From JANLTX01 sp049840835 (GTDB taxonomy: Bacteria; Armatimonadota; Armatimonadia; Armatimonadales; Armatimonadaceae), in the NCBI GenBank assembly GCA_049840835.1, contig JASGJG010000020.1:1-64000 (forward strand): a DNA stretch of 64,000 nucleotides. The letters run 5' to 3'. The number at the start of each line of letters is the position of its first letter. Position 1 is the stretch's first letter. The translations under genes were made by a program, and so were the position numbers. The notes under the pieces were generated by a model that searched no databases, was not told where the DNA came from, and worked only from the letters and a program-made list of their open reading frames with translations. Below, one piece after another: positions 9,607-17,860 of this stretch.

Positions 9607-10583
9607 GAGAGCGGCTTCTCCGCACGCAGCTCCATGACCTCGCCGGGAATATGCCGCCCAAGGCGCTCCGAGAGGCCGAGTAGGGCCACGAAGGCGCGGG
9701 TGCGTAGGGTGCCGCCTTCGCGCTTTGCGGGTGGTGCAGGCACGGCAGTGTGCTTCTTTTCGGCACGGTCGGCGATAGGCTGGCCTTGAATAGCTTTCAG
9801 GCCGTAGCGCACACTCTGCGGAGCGAATAGGAATGGGAAATGACGTACGCCCTGTACCTGGAAGCCACTGGTTTCTGCCAGACGAACCAGAGTATGTGGG
9901 GTGAAGCCCCAGTAGTGGCGTGGCAGATCCAGCGGATACCAGACAGAGCGGAACAGGGTAGCCTCGAAGCTCCCAGCGTTGGGCACAGCAATGAGCAATG
10001 TGCCGCCTGGCGCCAGAGCACGATAGGCGGCAGCCAGGGTCTCACGAGGTTCTGGCACATGCTCTAGCACATGGAGTAGAGAGATAAGCCCAAAGTGTGC
10101 TTCGGGGAGAGTGAGGGCTTCGAGCGGGGCTTCGTGGATAATCCCCCCTGTTCGGCGGCGGGCGAGGTCTGCAGCGATAGGGTCAGTCTCCAGCCCTTCT
10201 ACCTCCCAGCCACGCTCGGCCATAGCTGCCAGAAAACGACCATCGCCACAGCCGACATCTAAGGCGCGTTGGGGAGCGTCACCAGAAATCAGGGAATCGG
10301 TGCGCTCTGCCAGGCGGCGATTGTACTCATCTAACCGGGCGGCAAGGCCAGATGTGTCATCGTCCTCCGCGCGGGCATAGGTCATGCTTGTGTAGTAGCG
10401 CCCCATCTCCTCTACAGGCGGCCTGGGATCCAGGCGTGCGGTACCGCAACGGGCGCAGCGCACGGCCTGGAACCGCTCGGGGCTACCCAGGATATGGTCG
10501 GCGGCCACACGCCAGCGTGTGGCGCCGCGCGCTCCACACACGCAGCAGGTCAGTGTCGTTTCTACAAACGTTCCTTTACTCAT
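9603..10583 (-). CDS. SAM-dependent methyltransferase with N-terminal zinc ribbon
   Basis: A 326-residue class I methyltransferase. Residues 13-46 hold four cysteines in two pairs (CCVCG and CARCGTARLDPRPP), a small zinc ribbon typical of methyltransferases in exopolysaccharide and sugar gene clusters. Motif I is LDVGCGDGRF at about residues 108-117, followed by LLHVLEHVPEPRETL and a late strand GGTLLIAVPNAGSFE. The C-terminal region (residues 230-326) is basic. Its stop overlaps the start of the membrane glycosyltransferase by four bases, so both are likely one operon with a role in surface glycan modification. The substrate is unknown. Confidence 0.85.
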   Translation of the reverse strand: MSKGTFVETTLTCCVCGARGATRWRVAADHILGSPERFQAVRCARCGTARLDPRPPVEEMGRYYTSMTYARAEDDDTSGLAARLDEYNRRLAERTDSLISGDAPQRALDVGCGDGRFLAAMAERGWEVEGLETDPIAADLARRRTGGIIHEAPLEALTLPEAHFGLISLLHVLEHVPEPRETLAAAYRALAPGGTLLIAVPNAGSFEATLFRSVWYPLDLPRHYWGFTPHTLVRLAETSGFQVQGVRHFPFLFAPQSVRYGLKAIQGQPIADRAEKKHTAVPAPPAKREGGTLRTRAFVALLGLSERLGRHIPGEVMELRAEKPLS

Positions 10584-10593
10584 AACACCTTGC

Positions 10594-11338
10594 TCACTCT
10601 GCCGGGCTTACGGGTATCAGCCGCCCGGTGACTCCCTCAGGAGTCATTATGACTTCGCCCACGAACCGCCCATGGCTACCTGCCTGCACAATCGGGGTGC
10701 CGTTTACCCACTTTGGCTCGTCGAGTACCACATGGGTATGCCCCCCAATAATCAAGTCGATACCCTCTACGCTTCTCCGCCAGGCGCTCATCCGACTTGA
10801 TTCCGATATGAGTCAGGGCGATGACTACATCCGCACCTTCACGCAGAGCAGGCACCAACTTCTCGGCGGTCTTAATGGGGTCATCGAAGAGGAAATCGCT
10901 CAGGTGCCGGGCGCTCATGCGCTCTGTCACCATAGGCACGGTGAGGCCAAAGAGCGCAACCCGAGTGTTTCCCACGGTCAGAATTATGGAAGGAACGGTA
11001 GGCACGGAGCCCCCCTCTGCCTTGCTGCGCATGTTCGCGCAGAGTACGGGGAAACTGGCATCGGCAATCTTCTTTTGAAGCAGCGGACGCGAGACATGGA
11101 ACTCCCGGTTACCCATGGTCATTGCGCTGCAGTTCTGCTCCGCGAGCCGGGTTAGAATCGGCTCGCCACCCAGCGAAACCCCTACATTGCCTGCCTTAAT
11201 CGCATCTCCAGCGTCTACATACAGAGTAGGTGGCGCGCTGATATCCCCCATCAGGGTACTCAGCAGCCCCTGAACCCGGTCGCTCCAATGGTTATGGAAA
11301 TCGTTGGTATGCAGGATCCGCAGAGGCTCAGAGATCAT
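10594..11338 (-). CDS. 5'-nucleotidase/metallophosphoesterase family protein, frameshifted
   Basis: Calcineurin-like phosphoesterase of the UshA/5'-nucleotidase group. Seen: HTNDFHNHW at the start (metal-binding D and H), DAGD, the GNHE equivalent as GNREF, ALTHIGIKSD and GGHTHVVLDEPKW at the end. The frame breaks near 10790, between the ALTHIG region and GGHTH. Joining the two frames gives a continuous protein of about 247 residues without a C-terminal nucleotidase domain. I choose the ATG at 11338 (MISEPLRIL); the longer frame begins at 11386 with unrelated residues. It overlaps the end of the sugar-binding lipoprotein by 11 bases, so they are probably cotranscribed. Confidence 0.7.
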
Positions 11339-12380
11339 CCGAACCTTTGTCCATCCAGCGTTGCCAGCGGTCGTCGTACTCGCCAACCGAGAACGCGCGA
11401 ATTCCTCCGCGCTCCTCCCCTACCGGGCGTACCGCGAAGTCTTTATAGATAACATCGTAACCGGTGTCTATCGGGGCACCGAACTCGTCCTTTTTCTCCT
11501 GGCGAAGTGCTTCCAGAGCCTTGATCGCCTCTCGCCCCATCTCCACGCAGCGCGGCGCGACCAGCCGGGCGATCTTGCCGGTGCGCAGAAGCTCACGCGC
11601 ACCTGTGGAGATATCCGCTGCCACAGTGGTTACTTTCGCCGGGTCTGGCAGAGATTTACGCGCCTGATCATCGGTCAGCGCCCATTCTCCTAACAGTAAC
11701 AGGCCCTTGAGGTCGGGCGTCTCTGCCACGGCCTTACGAATCAGTGCCGCCGCTTTCTTGGAGTCCCCTTCGCAGTACAGTGGCTTGAGTAGAATCAGGT
11801 CGGGAGCCGAGGAACGCAGGTGCCGATCCGCTCCACGGAGCCGCGCCTGCATACTGTCTGACTTGGGATCCGTGGAAAGAATGGCGACCTTGCCGTAGCG
11901 GACCTTTGAGGCGTCTAAGAACTGGCGCGCCAGCTCCTCGCCGATGGCCAGATCGCTAGGTGCGCAGACTGCGGTTCGGCCTGATTTCGGGGCATCTGCC
12001 CCGATACAGATAACTGGAATGTCTTTATCCGTCGCTTTTTTGATGGCCGCATCTAGCTTGGGCGATGCGTTCACCATGACCACGATGCCATCTGGATCCG
12101 AAGGAATCAGCTTCTCTACTTCGGCTGCCTGAGCATCCGCTGTGGGCGGCACCGGCGCCACGCGCTCTATCCGGTACATCTTGTTGGCACCAGTCGCTGC
12201 CTCACCCGCCATAGTCTCTGCTGCACGGATTGCCAGCAGCGCCGGCATATCCTGATCGGAGCGGCTAATAAAGACATAGCGAATGGGATCTTGCGCCGTA
12301 CCCGAGCGGAATCGGGGCTTCGGGCATCCCAGAGAGAGGCAGAGCAAGAGAGCTAGAGCTGGAAAGACAAGACGACGCAT
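11328..12380 (-). CDS. substrate-binding lipoprotein, LacI/ribose-binding type
   Basis: About 350 residues. The first 19 residues, MRRLVFPALALLLCLSLGC, are a lipoprotein signal with Cys19 as the lipidation site. This fixes the start at 12380 rather than the upstream in-frame 12569, which would add about 63 implausible residues including the repeat region. The mature protein has the type I periplasmic-binding fold (ADAQAAEVEKLIPSDPDGIVVM; IPVICIGADAPKSGRT; RQFLDASKVRYGKVAIL). No cognate permease or ATPase is adjacent, so it may be an orphan sensor or binding protein for a sugar or purine nucleoside. The 5'-nucleotidase-like neighbour would fit nucleoside uptake, but that is inference. Confidence 0.75.
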   Translation of the reverse strand: MRRLVFPALALLLCLSLGCPKPRFRSGTAQDPIRYVFISRSDQDMPALLAIRAAETMAGEAATGANKMYRIERVAPVPPTADAQAAEVEKLIPSDPDGIVVMVNASPKLDAAIKKATDKDIPVICIGADAPKSGRTAVCAPSDLAIGEELARQFLDASKVRYGKVAILSTDPKSDSMQARLRGADRHLRSSAPDLILLKPLYCEGDSKKAAALIRKAVAETPDLKGLLLLGEWALTDDQARKSLPDPAKVTTVAADISTGARELLRTGKIARLVAPRCVEMGREAIKALEALRQEKKDEFGAPIDTGYDVIYKDFAVRPVGEERGGIRAFSVGEYDDRWQRWMDKGSDDL

Positions 12381-12430
12381 CAGGGCATTATACGGCGTGG
12401 CGTCCCTCATAATTCCCTGGCCGCGATGTC

Positions 12431-12552
12431 CCGGCCCTGAAAGGGCCGGTCTGTTCATAAGCGGACCTCCGGCCCGGCAATCAGAATAGGCGCATTCTCT
12501 TGCCGCCACCGGAGGGATGCTTAACCATAGACCTGTCCCTTCAGGGCCGGGC
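12431..12552. repeat. GC-rich inverted repeat pair, one arm forming the radical SAM stop codon
   Basis: 12431-12449 is a perfect 8-bp stem (CCGGCCCT/AGGGCCGG) with a GAA loop. An inverted second copy, CCCTTCAGGGCCGGG, lies at about 12537-12551, roughly 90 bases away. On the minus strand the second copy encodes the last residues of the radical SAM protein and its stop (CCCGGCCCTGA). The intervening bases are not coding on either strand. Confidence 0.55.
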
Positions 12553-13485
12553 AGCATTCGCCGCAGCAATCCGTGTGATTCTCTCGTCGTCGCCGGGTTG
12601 TGTGGCGAAGAGAGAAATATCCCACAGGTCTGCCGTTACGCGCATCTGCCCTGGTAAGAGTGCCTGGCCGTATTCCAGGGCGACTTCCAGACTGGCAAGT
12701 GTGGGCGGCTCCCAGGCTCCGGCAGCGCGCAGAGCCTCCATAGCCCCATTGCCTGCACGCACGGGTATCAGCACCGCGAACCCGGCCCCTGCCTCAGCTG
12801 CCACATCCAGCGACCGGCACGCCCAGTAGAGCCCCTCCTCTTCGCTCAGAAATGGGGGGCGTACGAGAATAAACACTCGTAGTGCGATTCCCTCAGATGC
12901 CAGCCATGCCCCTGCTTCTCGAAAATCCGCCAGGGTCATGCGCTTATTGAGTTTCTCCAACACTTCCACGTGCGCCGTTTCCAGCCCGACAGCGATTTCT
13001 AGCACTGCGGGTGTAATGGCATCTCGAAAGCGCAGCACACGCTCTTTATATTTGCCTTTCAGAAAGGCTGTATGGCATTCCACAATCACGCGCTCAAAGC
13101 CCGTTACCTGCCGGGCAATGGCGTCATGGTCCTCAGGTGGAATAGCCGCCGGGTCGAAGAAACTGCCGGAGTTGTAGAGTTTGACCGCGCGGGCTTTCCC
13201 AAGCCCGGTCAGCCCCCCTTCTACCTGCGCGGGAATGGCACCGGGGACCACGCCTTCCTCCAACGTGTTCTTCCAGAGGTCGCACATCAGGCAGCGAAAG
13301 GGGCACTCTCGATTCGTTAGAAATAGTGTGGCGCAGGGCCAGATTGTGCCATCAGGCCCTATTTCGTCTTCCAGAATTGCCGCATACGGGCGCGCTGGGT
13401 CCAGCGGGTTTCGAGGACCGCGTTTCTCTAATATCCAGCGGGTTCGTTCGTTGGGCGATTCAGGGTAGAGCATCAGCGGTGTCAC
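12541..13485 (-). CDS. radical SAM protein (TIGR01210/archaeosine-synthase-beta-like)
   Basis: A 314-residue radical SAM enzyme. The cluster motif CPFRCLMCDLW has C61, C65 and C68 (CxxxCxxC), and is followed by a TIM-barrel pattern with LYNSGSFFDPAAIPPEDHD and FERVIVECHTAF. This matches the group annotated as TIGR01210, related to the archaeosine synthase beta (RaSEA) and Elp3-like families, which catalyse lysine transfer or similar chemistry on tRNA. It is distinct from MiaB because it lacks the UPF0004 and TRAM domains. The last codons and stop lie in a palindromic repeat. The upstream 345 bases are intergenic. Confidence 0.75.
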   Translation of the reverse strand: MTPLMLYPESPNERTRWILEKRGPRNPLDPARPYAAILEDEIGPDGTIWPCATLFLTNRECPFRCLMCDLWKNTLEEGVVPGAIPAQVEGGLTGLGKARAVKLYNSGSFFDPAAIPPEDHDAIARQVTGFERVIVECHTAFLKGKYKERVLRFRDAITPAVLEIAVGLETAHVEVLEKLNKRMTLADFREAGAWLASEGIALRVFILVRPPFLSEEEGLYWACRSLDVAAEAGAGFAVLIPVRAGNGAMEALRAAGAWEPPTLASLEVALEYGQALLPGQMRVTADLWDISLFATQPGDDERITRIAAANAARP

Positions 13486-13520
13486 GGTATGTAGATACCA
13501 CGAGATTTCGCGACCATAAG

Positions 13521-13580
13521 TTCCGAGTGATTAGAAATCACTCGCTAAGGGGACTTCGTCCCGAACGTCCTCGCGGACGC
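13521..13580 (+). repeat. compound hairpin repeat, copy 1
   Basis: Begins TTCCGAGTGATTAG and holds three consecutive hairpins: GAGTGATTAGAAATCACTC, GGGACTTCGTCCC and CGTCCTCGCGGACG. A copy in the opposite orientation lies at 13687-13741 with the same order of hairpins, differing mainly in the loops. Confidence 0.65.
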
Positions 13581-13686
13581 ATAGAGTTATTGAGTTGATT
13601 TGATTTTGGCGGTTGTCGGGGTGTCGGTCATATAGCGAGGCACCACGATTATGTGGCGAAGCCAGCAATTAAACCACTAACTGGTT

Positions 13687-13741
13687 GCGTCCAGAGGACG
13701 TTCGGCGAAGCCCTCAGCGAGTGACTTACAGTCACTCGGAA
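13687..13741 (-). repeat. compound hairpin repeat, copy 2 (inverted)
   Basis: On the minus strand it reads TTCCGAGTGACTGTAAGTC and continues through GGGCTTCGCC to CGTCCTCTGGACG. The same three-hairpin architecture as copy 1 is kept with several compensatory changes (GAGTGATT/AATCACTC there against GAGTGACT/AGTCACTC here), which suggests the structure, not only the sequence, matters. Confidence 0.65.
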
Positions 13742-13830
13742 TACACCGCCTGTGGGTATACTCAGAGTGTCGGCCACGTGCATTTGGTAAAAGTCCGAAC
13801 TTTGCGTGAGCCGCTCTGGGAGGGTGATCC

Positions 13831-15561
13831 TTGCCTGCCTCTCTTCTTTCGCCCCGGCGACGTAGCACACGGGCGACCGACGTAGACGCGCTCGTGGATG
13901 AGCAGTTGACCTACTTCGGCATCGATGCCAGTACAGAATCGGGAGCTGCCATGGGGCGCCTGGCGCGGCGGTTCTATGAGTGTGAGGGTGATTTAGACAC
14001 ACTGGGTCGGCTGACTGCGGAAGTACTGCCCACTCTGGATAAGACTGACCGCATCGCCTATTTCAATGCCATAAAGTTTTTAAGTTTTCAGCTTGCCAAG
14101 CTCCTGGATTCACTCCAGCAGCCATCGCGGGCCAGTTATCAGGGATTGGAATACAGCCTGAGTACGCAGTCTGCGAAAGGCCCTTACCCCGTTTTCGATA
14201 ACGTGACAGCGATTTTCTCGGCCAACCCGGTTATCGCACGCACAGCTACCTATATCTATGCCTGCGCGGAGTGGATTGCGGATGCCTTTGAGGGTAAGGA
14301 GCTGCTGCTGGAAATCTACTCCCGGCTGCTGAACCCGACCTCGATTGCGCTGGCGAACCATATTGTGGACCTGGAGGCCGGGCCGTATGCGGGCGAGTAT
14401 CTGGCCTGGAACTTCAACTCGGGCATGGCGGCAGTAGATGCCGCCTTCGCGCATGTGCTGGGGCGCGACGACATTCTTATCTGCTCCCGACATATCTACG
14501 GTGGTGTGTTCCAGCTAATCCATGAGTGGTTCGCTCGCCCGGCGAACTTGGCTATCGCAGTAGAAACCTTCGATGGATTTGAGGCGGCTGATTTCATTGC
14601 CGCCTACGAGCGTGCCGAGGAGAAATACGCGGACCGTCTGGCCCAGGGGCGCAGAATCTACACCTACTTAGAATCCCCGGTGAATCCCCATGGGTATGTG
14701 CTGGATGTACCGGGCATCTGCAAAGCCGCTCATGAGCGCGGCTCTCGGGTGTTATTGGATGCTACTGTAGGAACACCGTTTCTGATTCGCCCGCTGCAGC
14801 GCACGAACCCCATGGAGCGCCCGGACTTTGTGATTCACTCCTACACCAAGGATATCTCTGGCGAGGGTTCCGTGATAGCGGGAGGGATTATCGGGCGCAA
14901 CGAGGATATGTTCGCTCCGAAAGGGGCGCCAGGCTGGGACCAGACACTGTTCTGGAATGTGTACTACGTAAAAGGGGCGTTTCTAAACGCCGATGCGGCC
15001 TTCGAGGTTCTCATGGGCGCGAAGACCTTAGAGTCGCGTATGCTGGCCAAGTGCATCAATACCCAAATTCTGGCGGAGTTCCTGGCAGCGCACGCGCAAT
15101 GTCATGTTCGCTGCCCCGGTCTGGTGTCTGATCCGAACCACGCTCTGGCTGCCGAGCTATTGCACCTCTCCCTCCCCGCACCGCTCTTTACCGTGGACAT
15201 AGACGTGCCGGAAGCCGATTTCGCTCGATTCTTCGATGCTCTGGCCCCGACATTCGGGCATATGATCAGCCTTGGGCAGTCCAATACGATAATCTCGTGC
15301 CCTGGCCTGACCACGCACTCGGAGCTATCGCCAGAGGCGCAGAGCGAGGCACAGATTCGCCCGACCACAATGCGCGTGGCTATGGGCGATGAGTCTCCAC
15401 GTGACTTGCTCACTCATCTTGTTCACGCCGCGCGCCTGACCCTGGGCGATACCTTCGCCAGACAGTTCCCCGATGCCGAAGCAGCTGAGAGGCTTATCCG
15501 CACTACGTACTTAGAGTTTCACCGACGACACATAGAGAGCGGAGGCAAGCCCGATTATTGA
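13831..15561 (+). CDS. Cys/Met-metabolism-type PLP-dependent enzyme, enlarged
   Basis: A 576-residue fold-type I PLP enzyme of the cystathionine gamma-synthase/methionine gamma-lyase group. Seen: YSRLLNPT (residues 163-170), the PLP-phosphate loop NFNSGMAAVDAAF, D310 in RVLLDATVG, and the Schiff-base lysine K340 in SYTKDISGEGS. Usual members are near 400 residues. The extra 120 residues are mainly N-terminal (residues 1-120). The start is a TTG at 13831 with GGGAGGGTG about eight bases upstream. It probably acts in transsulfuration or sulfur amino-acid catabolism, but the substrate cannot be told. Confidence 0.75.
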   Translation: MPASLLSPRRRSTRATDVDALVDEQLTYFGIDASTESGAAMGRLARRFYECEGDLDTLGRLTAEVLPTLDKTDRIAYFNAIKFLSFQLAKLLDSLQQPSRASYQGLEYSLSTQSAKGPYPVFDNVTAIFSANPVIARTATYIYACAEWIADAFEGKELLLEIYSRLLNPTSIALANHIVDLEAGPYAGEYLAWNFNSGMAAVDAAFAHVLGRDDILICSRHIYGGVFQLIHEWFARPANLAIAVETFDGFEAADFIAAYERAEEKYADRLAQGRRIYTYLESPVNPHGYVLDVPGICKAAHERGSRVLLDATVGTPFLIRPLQRTNPMERPDFVIHSYTKDISGEGSVIAGGIIGRNEDMFAPKGAPGWDQTLFWNVYYVKGAFLNADAAFEVLMGAKTLESRMLAKCINTQILAEFLAAHAQCHVRCPGLVSDPNHALAAELLHLSLPAPLFTVDIDVPEADFARFFDALAPTFGHMISLGQSNTIISCPGLTTHSELSPEAQSEAQIRPTTMRVAMGDESPRDLLTHLVHAARLTLGDTFARQFPDAEAAERLIRTTYLEFHRRHIESGGKPDY

Positions 15562-15563
15562 TT

Positions 15564-15645
15564 ACCTCTCCCCCCAGCCCCCTCCCCTCAAGAGGGAGGG
15601 GGAGACAGAAGCCCCTCTCCTTTAGGAGAGGGGTTGGGGAGAGGT
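15564..15645. repeat. palindromic GC-rich repeat
   Basis: Outer arms ACCTCTCCCC (15564-15573) and GGGGAGAGGT (15636-15645), with two inner hairpins, CCCCTCCCCTCAAGAGGGAGG and CCCCTCTCCTTTAGGAGAGG. It sits between the PLP gene and a convergent small gene and could also act as a terminator. It matches the element at 8895-8969. Confidence 0.7.
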
Positions 15646-15646
15646 A

Positions 15647-15910
15647 TTACAAATGGTAGACGATATCAGGGCGGCAGAGCAGGTGGGGCATGGTGGTAGT
15701 GGGATCTACCGGAATGTCGAGGAAGCGGGCGACTTCGGCCTCTTCCTCAGAGTTCTCGCGGCCCAGGCCACAGAACGCACGCACGGCGGCTAGTATGTCA
15801 TCGGTTAGCCGCCATATTTCGGGGTCCTCTCCGAGCCGACGCGCGCAGACGAGTAAGCGCCACATCCGGTCGATAACATCGCCGCTTCCTGATTCGACGA
15901 TATAGAGCAT
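15647..15910 (-). CDS. small protein of unknown function
   Basis: About 87 residues, acidic, no signal peptide, one Cys near the middle. The ATG at 15910 follows a strong AAGGAGG site, so I choose it over the in-frame ATG at 15961. Two helical segments (MWRLLVCARRLGEDPEIW; VRAFCGLGRENSEEEAEV) and a C-terminal PTTTMPHLLC. No family recognised. Confidence 0.7.
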   Translation of the reverse strand: MLYIVESGSGDVIDRMWRLLVCARRLGEDPEIWRLTDDILAAVRAFCGLGRENSEEEAEVARFLDIPVDPTTTMPHLLCRPDIVYHL

Positions 15911-16040
15911 TTGAGTTCCCTCCTTAAATTGCGATTCTTCGTTGTTTCCAAACATCGGCATCTTTGCCGATAACCCTCAGTGATTTAGACTATTGGCTTC
16001 GCAGAAGGTTTCGCGCGCACCTGCGCCGAACTCCACTCGC

Positions 16041-17081
16041 GTGAAATCGTTTCTTCCCTTGCTACTGGTGGCTCTGCCTGTGCTAGCCTTTGCTACCCTT
16101 GCCCCCATGGGTTCCCCGACCACGAAGACAGCTCGTGCGATGCAGCGCGCCGCTACTCGTTTCTTAGACGGTCTCACCCCCGCGCAGAAAACGCGGGCCA
16201 CCTTTGAGTTCACCAACGATGAGCGTGAGAACTTCCACTTTGTGCCCATAGAGCGTAAGGGATTGCCGCTTTCGGCAATGACACCCGTACAGCGAACCGT
16301 CGCCATGGACCTGATTAAGACGGGTCTGAGCAAAGATGGGGTTGATAAGCTGACCACCATCATGGCCCTGGAAGACGTGCTGAAGGAAATCGAGAAAGGC
16401 ACTGGCCCCACACGAGACCGAGAGGCCTACTTTGTCTCCATATTTGGTACGCCGGATGCCAAAGCTCCCTGGGGCTGGCGGGTAGAGGGGCACCACTTCA
16501 GTGTGAACTTCACGCTGAAAGAGGGCGAGATTTCGTCTACCCCTATCTTCTTCGGGTCGAATCCGGCAGAAGTCCGTATTGAGCACCCTATGAAGGGGAC
16601 TCGAGTTCTGAAGATGGAAGAGGAAGCCGGGCGCTCGCTTCTGGCCGCGCTCACCCAAGAGCAGAAGTCAGTTGCCATTATCGATGCCATTGCCCCTGGA
16701 GATATCTTCAGCCACGAGAAGCGTAAGATTACCCCGCTGGACAACAAGGGCATTTCTGCCGGGAAGCTGGATAAGAATCAGGCCGCACTGCTGCGCAAGC
16801 TGATGGGCGTCTATGCCACATCTATGACGGCCGAGATTGCCAAGGCGCGACTGGCGAAGGCTGAGGCTGCAGGCTTCGATAAGCTGGTCTTTGCGTGGGC
16901 GGGTAGCACGGAGCGTGGGCAGAAGCACTACTACCGAGTGCAGGGGCCGACGTTCTTAATCGAGTACGACAATACTCAGAACGACGCGAACCATATCCAC
17001 AGTGTCTGGCGAGATTTCGATGGTGATTTCGGGCGTGATTTGCTGGCCGAGCATATTGCGGCGGACCACACGAATCCGTGA
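16041..17081 (+). CDS. DUF3500-family secreted protein
   Basis: DUF3500 proteins are exported, and many sit near catabolic genes. Seen: a hydrophobic segment VKSFLPLLLVALPVLAFATL near the start, serving as a signal peptide, then FLDGLTPAQKTRATFEF, DREAYFVSIFGTPD and a C-terminal GPTFLIEYDNTQNDANHIHS. The frame opens at a TTG at 15993, but the GTG at 16041 gives a normal signal peptide (KSFLPLLLV), so I prefer it. Length after correction is about 346. The stop overlaps the next GTG by four bases (17078-17081). Confidence 0.7.
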   Translation: MKSFLPLLLVALPVLAFATLAPMGSPTTKTARAMQRAATRFLDGLTPAQKTRATFEFTNDERENFHFVPIERKGLPLSAMTPVQRTVAMDLIKTGLSKDGVDKLTTIMALEDVLKEIEKGTGPTRDREAYFVSIFGTPDAKAPWGWRVEGHHFSVNFTLKEGEISSTPIFFGSNPAEVRIEHPMKGTRVLKMEEEAGRSLLAALTQEQKSVAIIDAIAPGDIFSHEKRKITPLDNKGISAGKLDKNQAALLRKLMGVYATSMTAEIAKARLAKAEAAGFDKLVFAWAGSTERGQKHYYRVQGPTFLIEYDNTQNDANHIHSVWRDFDGDFGRDLLAEHIAADHTNP

Positions 17082-17860
17082 GCGATTTCTCGGTCACATT
17101 TCTGGGCACGGGCACGAGCACGGGAGTTCCTATGATCGGGTGCCCGTGCCCCGTGTGCCACTCAGACGATGCCCGAGATACCCGACTACGCCCGTCGATT
17201 CTGGTAACCACATCCGAGGGCAACCTGCTTGTAGACACTACGCCGGACCTGCGCTATCAGCTTCTTCGGGAGAAGATTGCCAACATAGAGGCGGTGCTGT
17301 TCACCCATACACACGCCGACCACCTGCTGGGGTTAGACGATATTCGGGCGATCAACTTCCTGCAGGACCGAGAGATGCCGCTCTATGGCTCACCGTTTAC
17401 CCTGGCGCAGGTAGAGCGAGTGTTCGACTACTGCTTCAAAGATACGCAGAAGGGCGGCGGTAAGCCCCGCCTGACTCTGCATCCCATCGAGAACTACATC
17501 CCATTGCAGCTCTGTGGGCTGGAAGTGCTTCCGCTCTGGCATTTGCACGGTCGTATGCCAGTCAACAGCTTTGTGTTTGAGAAGCGCTTTGCCTATGTCA
17601 CCGATGTGTCTGCGATTCCCTGGCGAACCTGGGATGCGCTCCGAGGGGTAGATACGCTGGTGCTGGGCACGGTGCGACATGAGCCGCATCCCACGCACCT
17701 CTCTCTGGGACAGGCCATCGCCGTGGGAAGGGAGCTTGGGGTACGACAGACATATCTCACTCACCTGTCGCACCACCTGGGACATAAAGAGACGGAGCGA
17801 TTCCTCCCTCCGTCGGTAGCGCTGACCTATGACGGCCTGACGCTTACTTTTTCGTCTTAG
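17078..17860 (+). CDS. metallo-beta-lactamase fold hydrolase (PhnP-like)
   Basis: A 260-residue MBL-fold protein with an N-terminal GTGTSTGVP and GCPCPVCHSD, and the metal motif HTHADHLLG (H77, H79, D81, H82). Resembles the PhnP/RNase Z-like subfamily that cleaves cyclic phosphodiesters or similar substrates. The two cysteines before CHSD may bind a structural zinc. Starts at a GTG overlapping the DUF3500 stop by four bases, so translation is probably coupled. Its end overlaps the convergent small membrane-protein gene by 17 bases. Confidence 0.75.
   Translation: MSDFSVTFLGTGTSTGVPMIGCPCPVCHSDDARDTRLRPSILVTTSEGNLLVDTTPDLRYQLLREKIANIEAVLFTHTHADHLLGLDDIRAINFLQDREMPLYGSPFTLAQVERVFDYCFKDTQKGGGKPRLTLHPIENYIPLQLCGLEVLPLWHLHGRMPVNSFVFEKRFAYVTDVSAIPWRTWDALRGVDTLVLGTVRHEPHPTHLSLGQAIAVGRELGVRQTYLTHLSHHLGHKETERFLPPSVALTYDGLTLTFSS

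Larger units (their letters stand above)
13486..13830. other. 345-bp intergenic region with inverted repeat pair
   Basis: No credible gene. The region is dominated by two inverted copies of a compound hairpin element (13521-13580 and 13687-13741). The stretch between them (13581-13686) is AT-richer and has no clear promoter. Immediately upstream of the PLP gene there is a GGGAGGGTG purine run at about 13819-13827 that could act as its ribosome binding site. Confidence 0.6.

Noticed and set aside
12541..13485. MiaB-type methylthiotransferase
   Set aside because: CxxxCxxC radical SAM motif is there but no UPF0004 or TRAM domain; the sequence fits TIGR01210-like proteins better.
13649..14002. 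Minus-strand 117-residue frame across the PLP gene start
   Set aside because: No ribosome site, no motif, and it overlaps repeats and the PLP gene.
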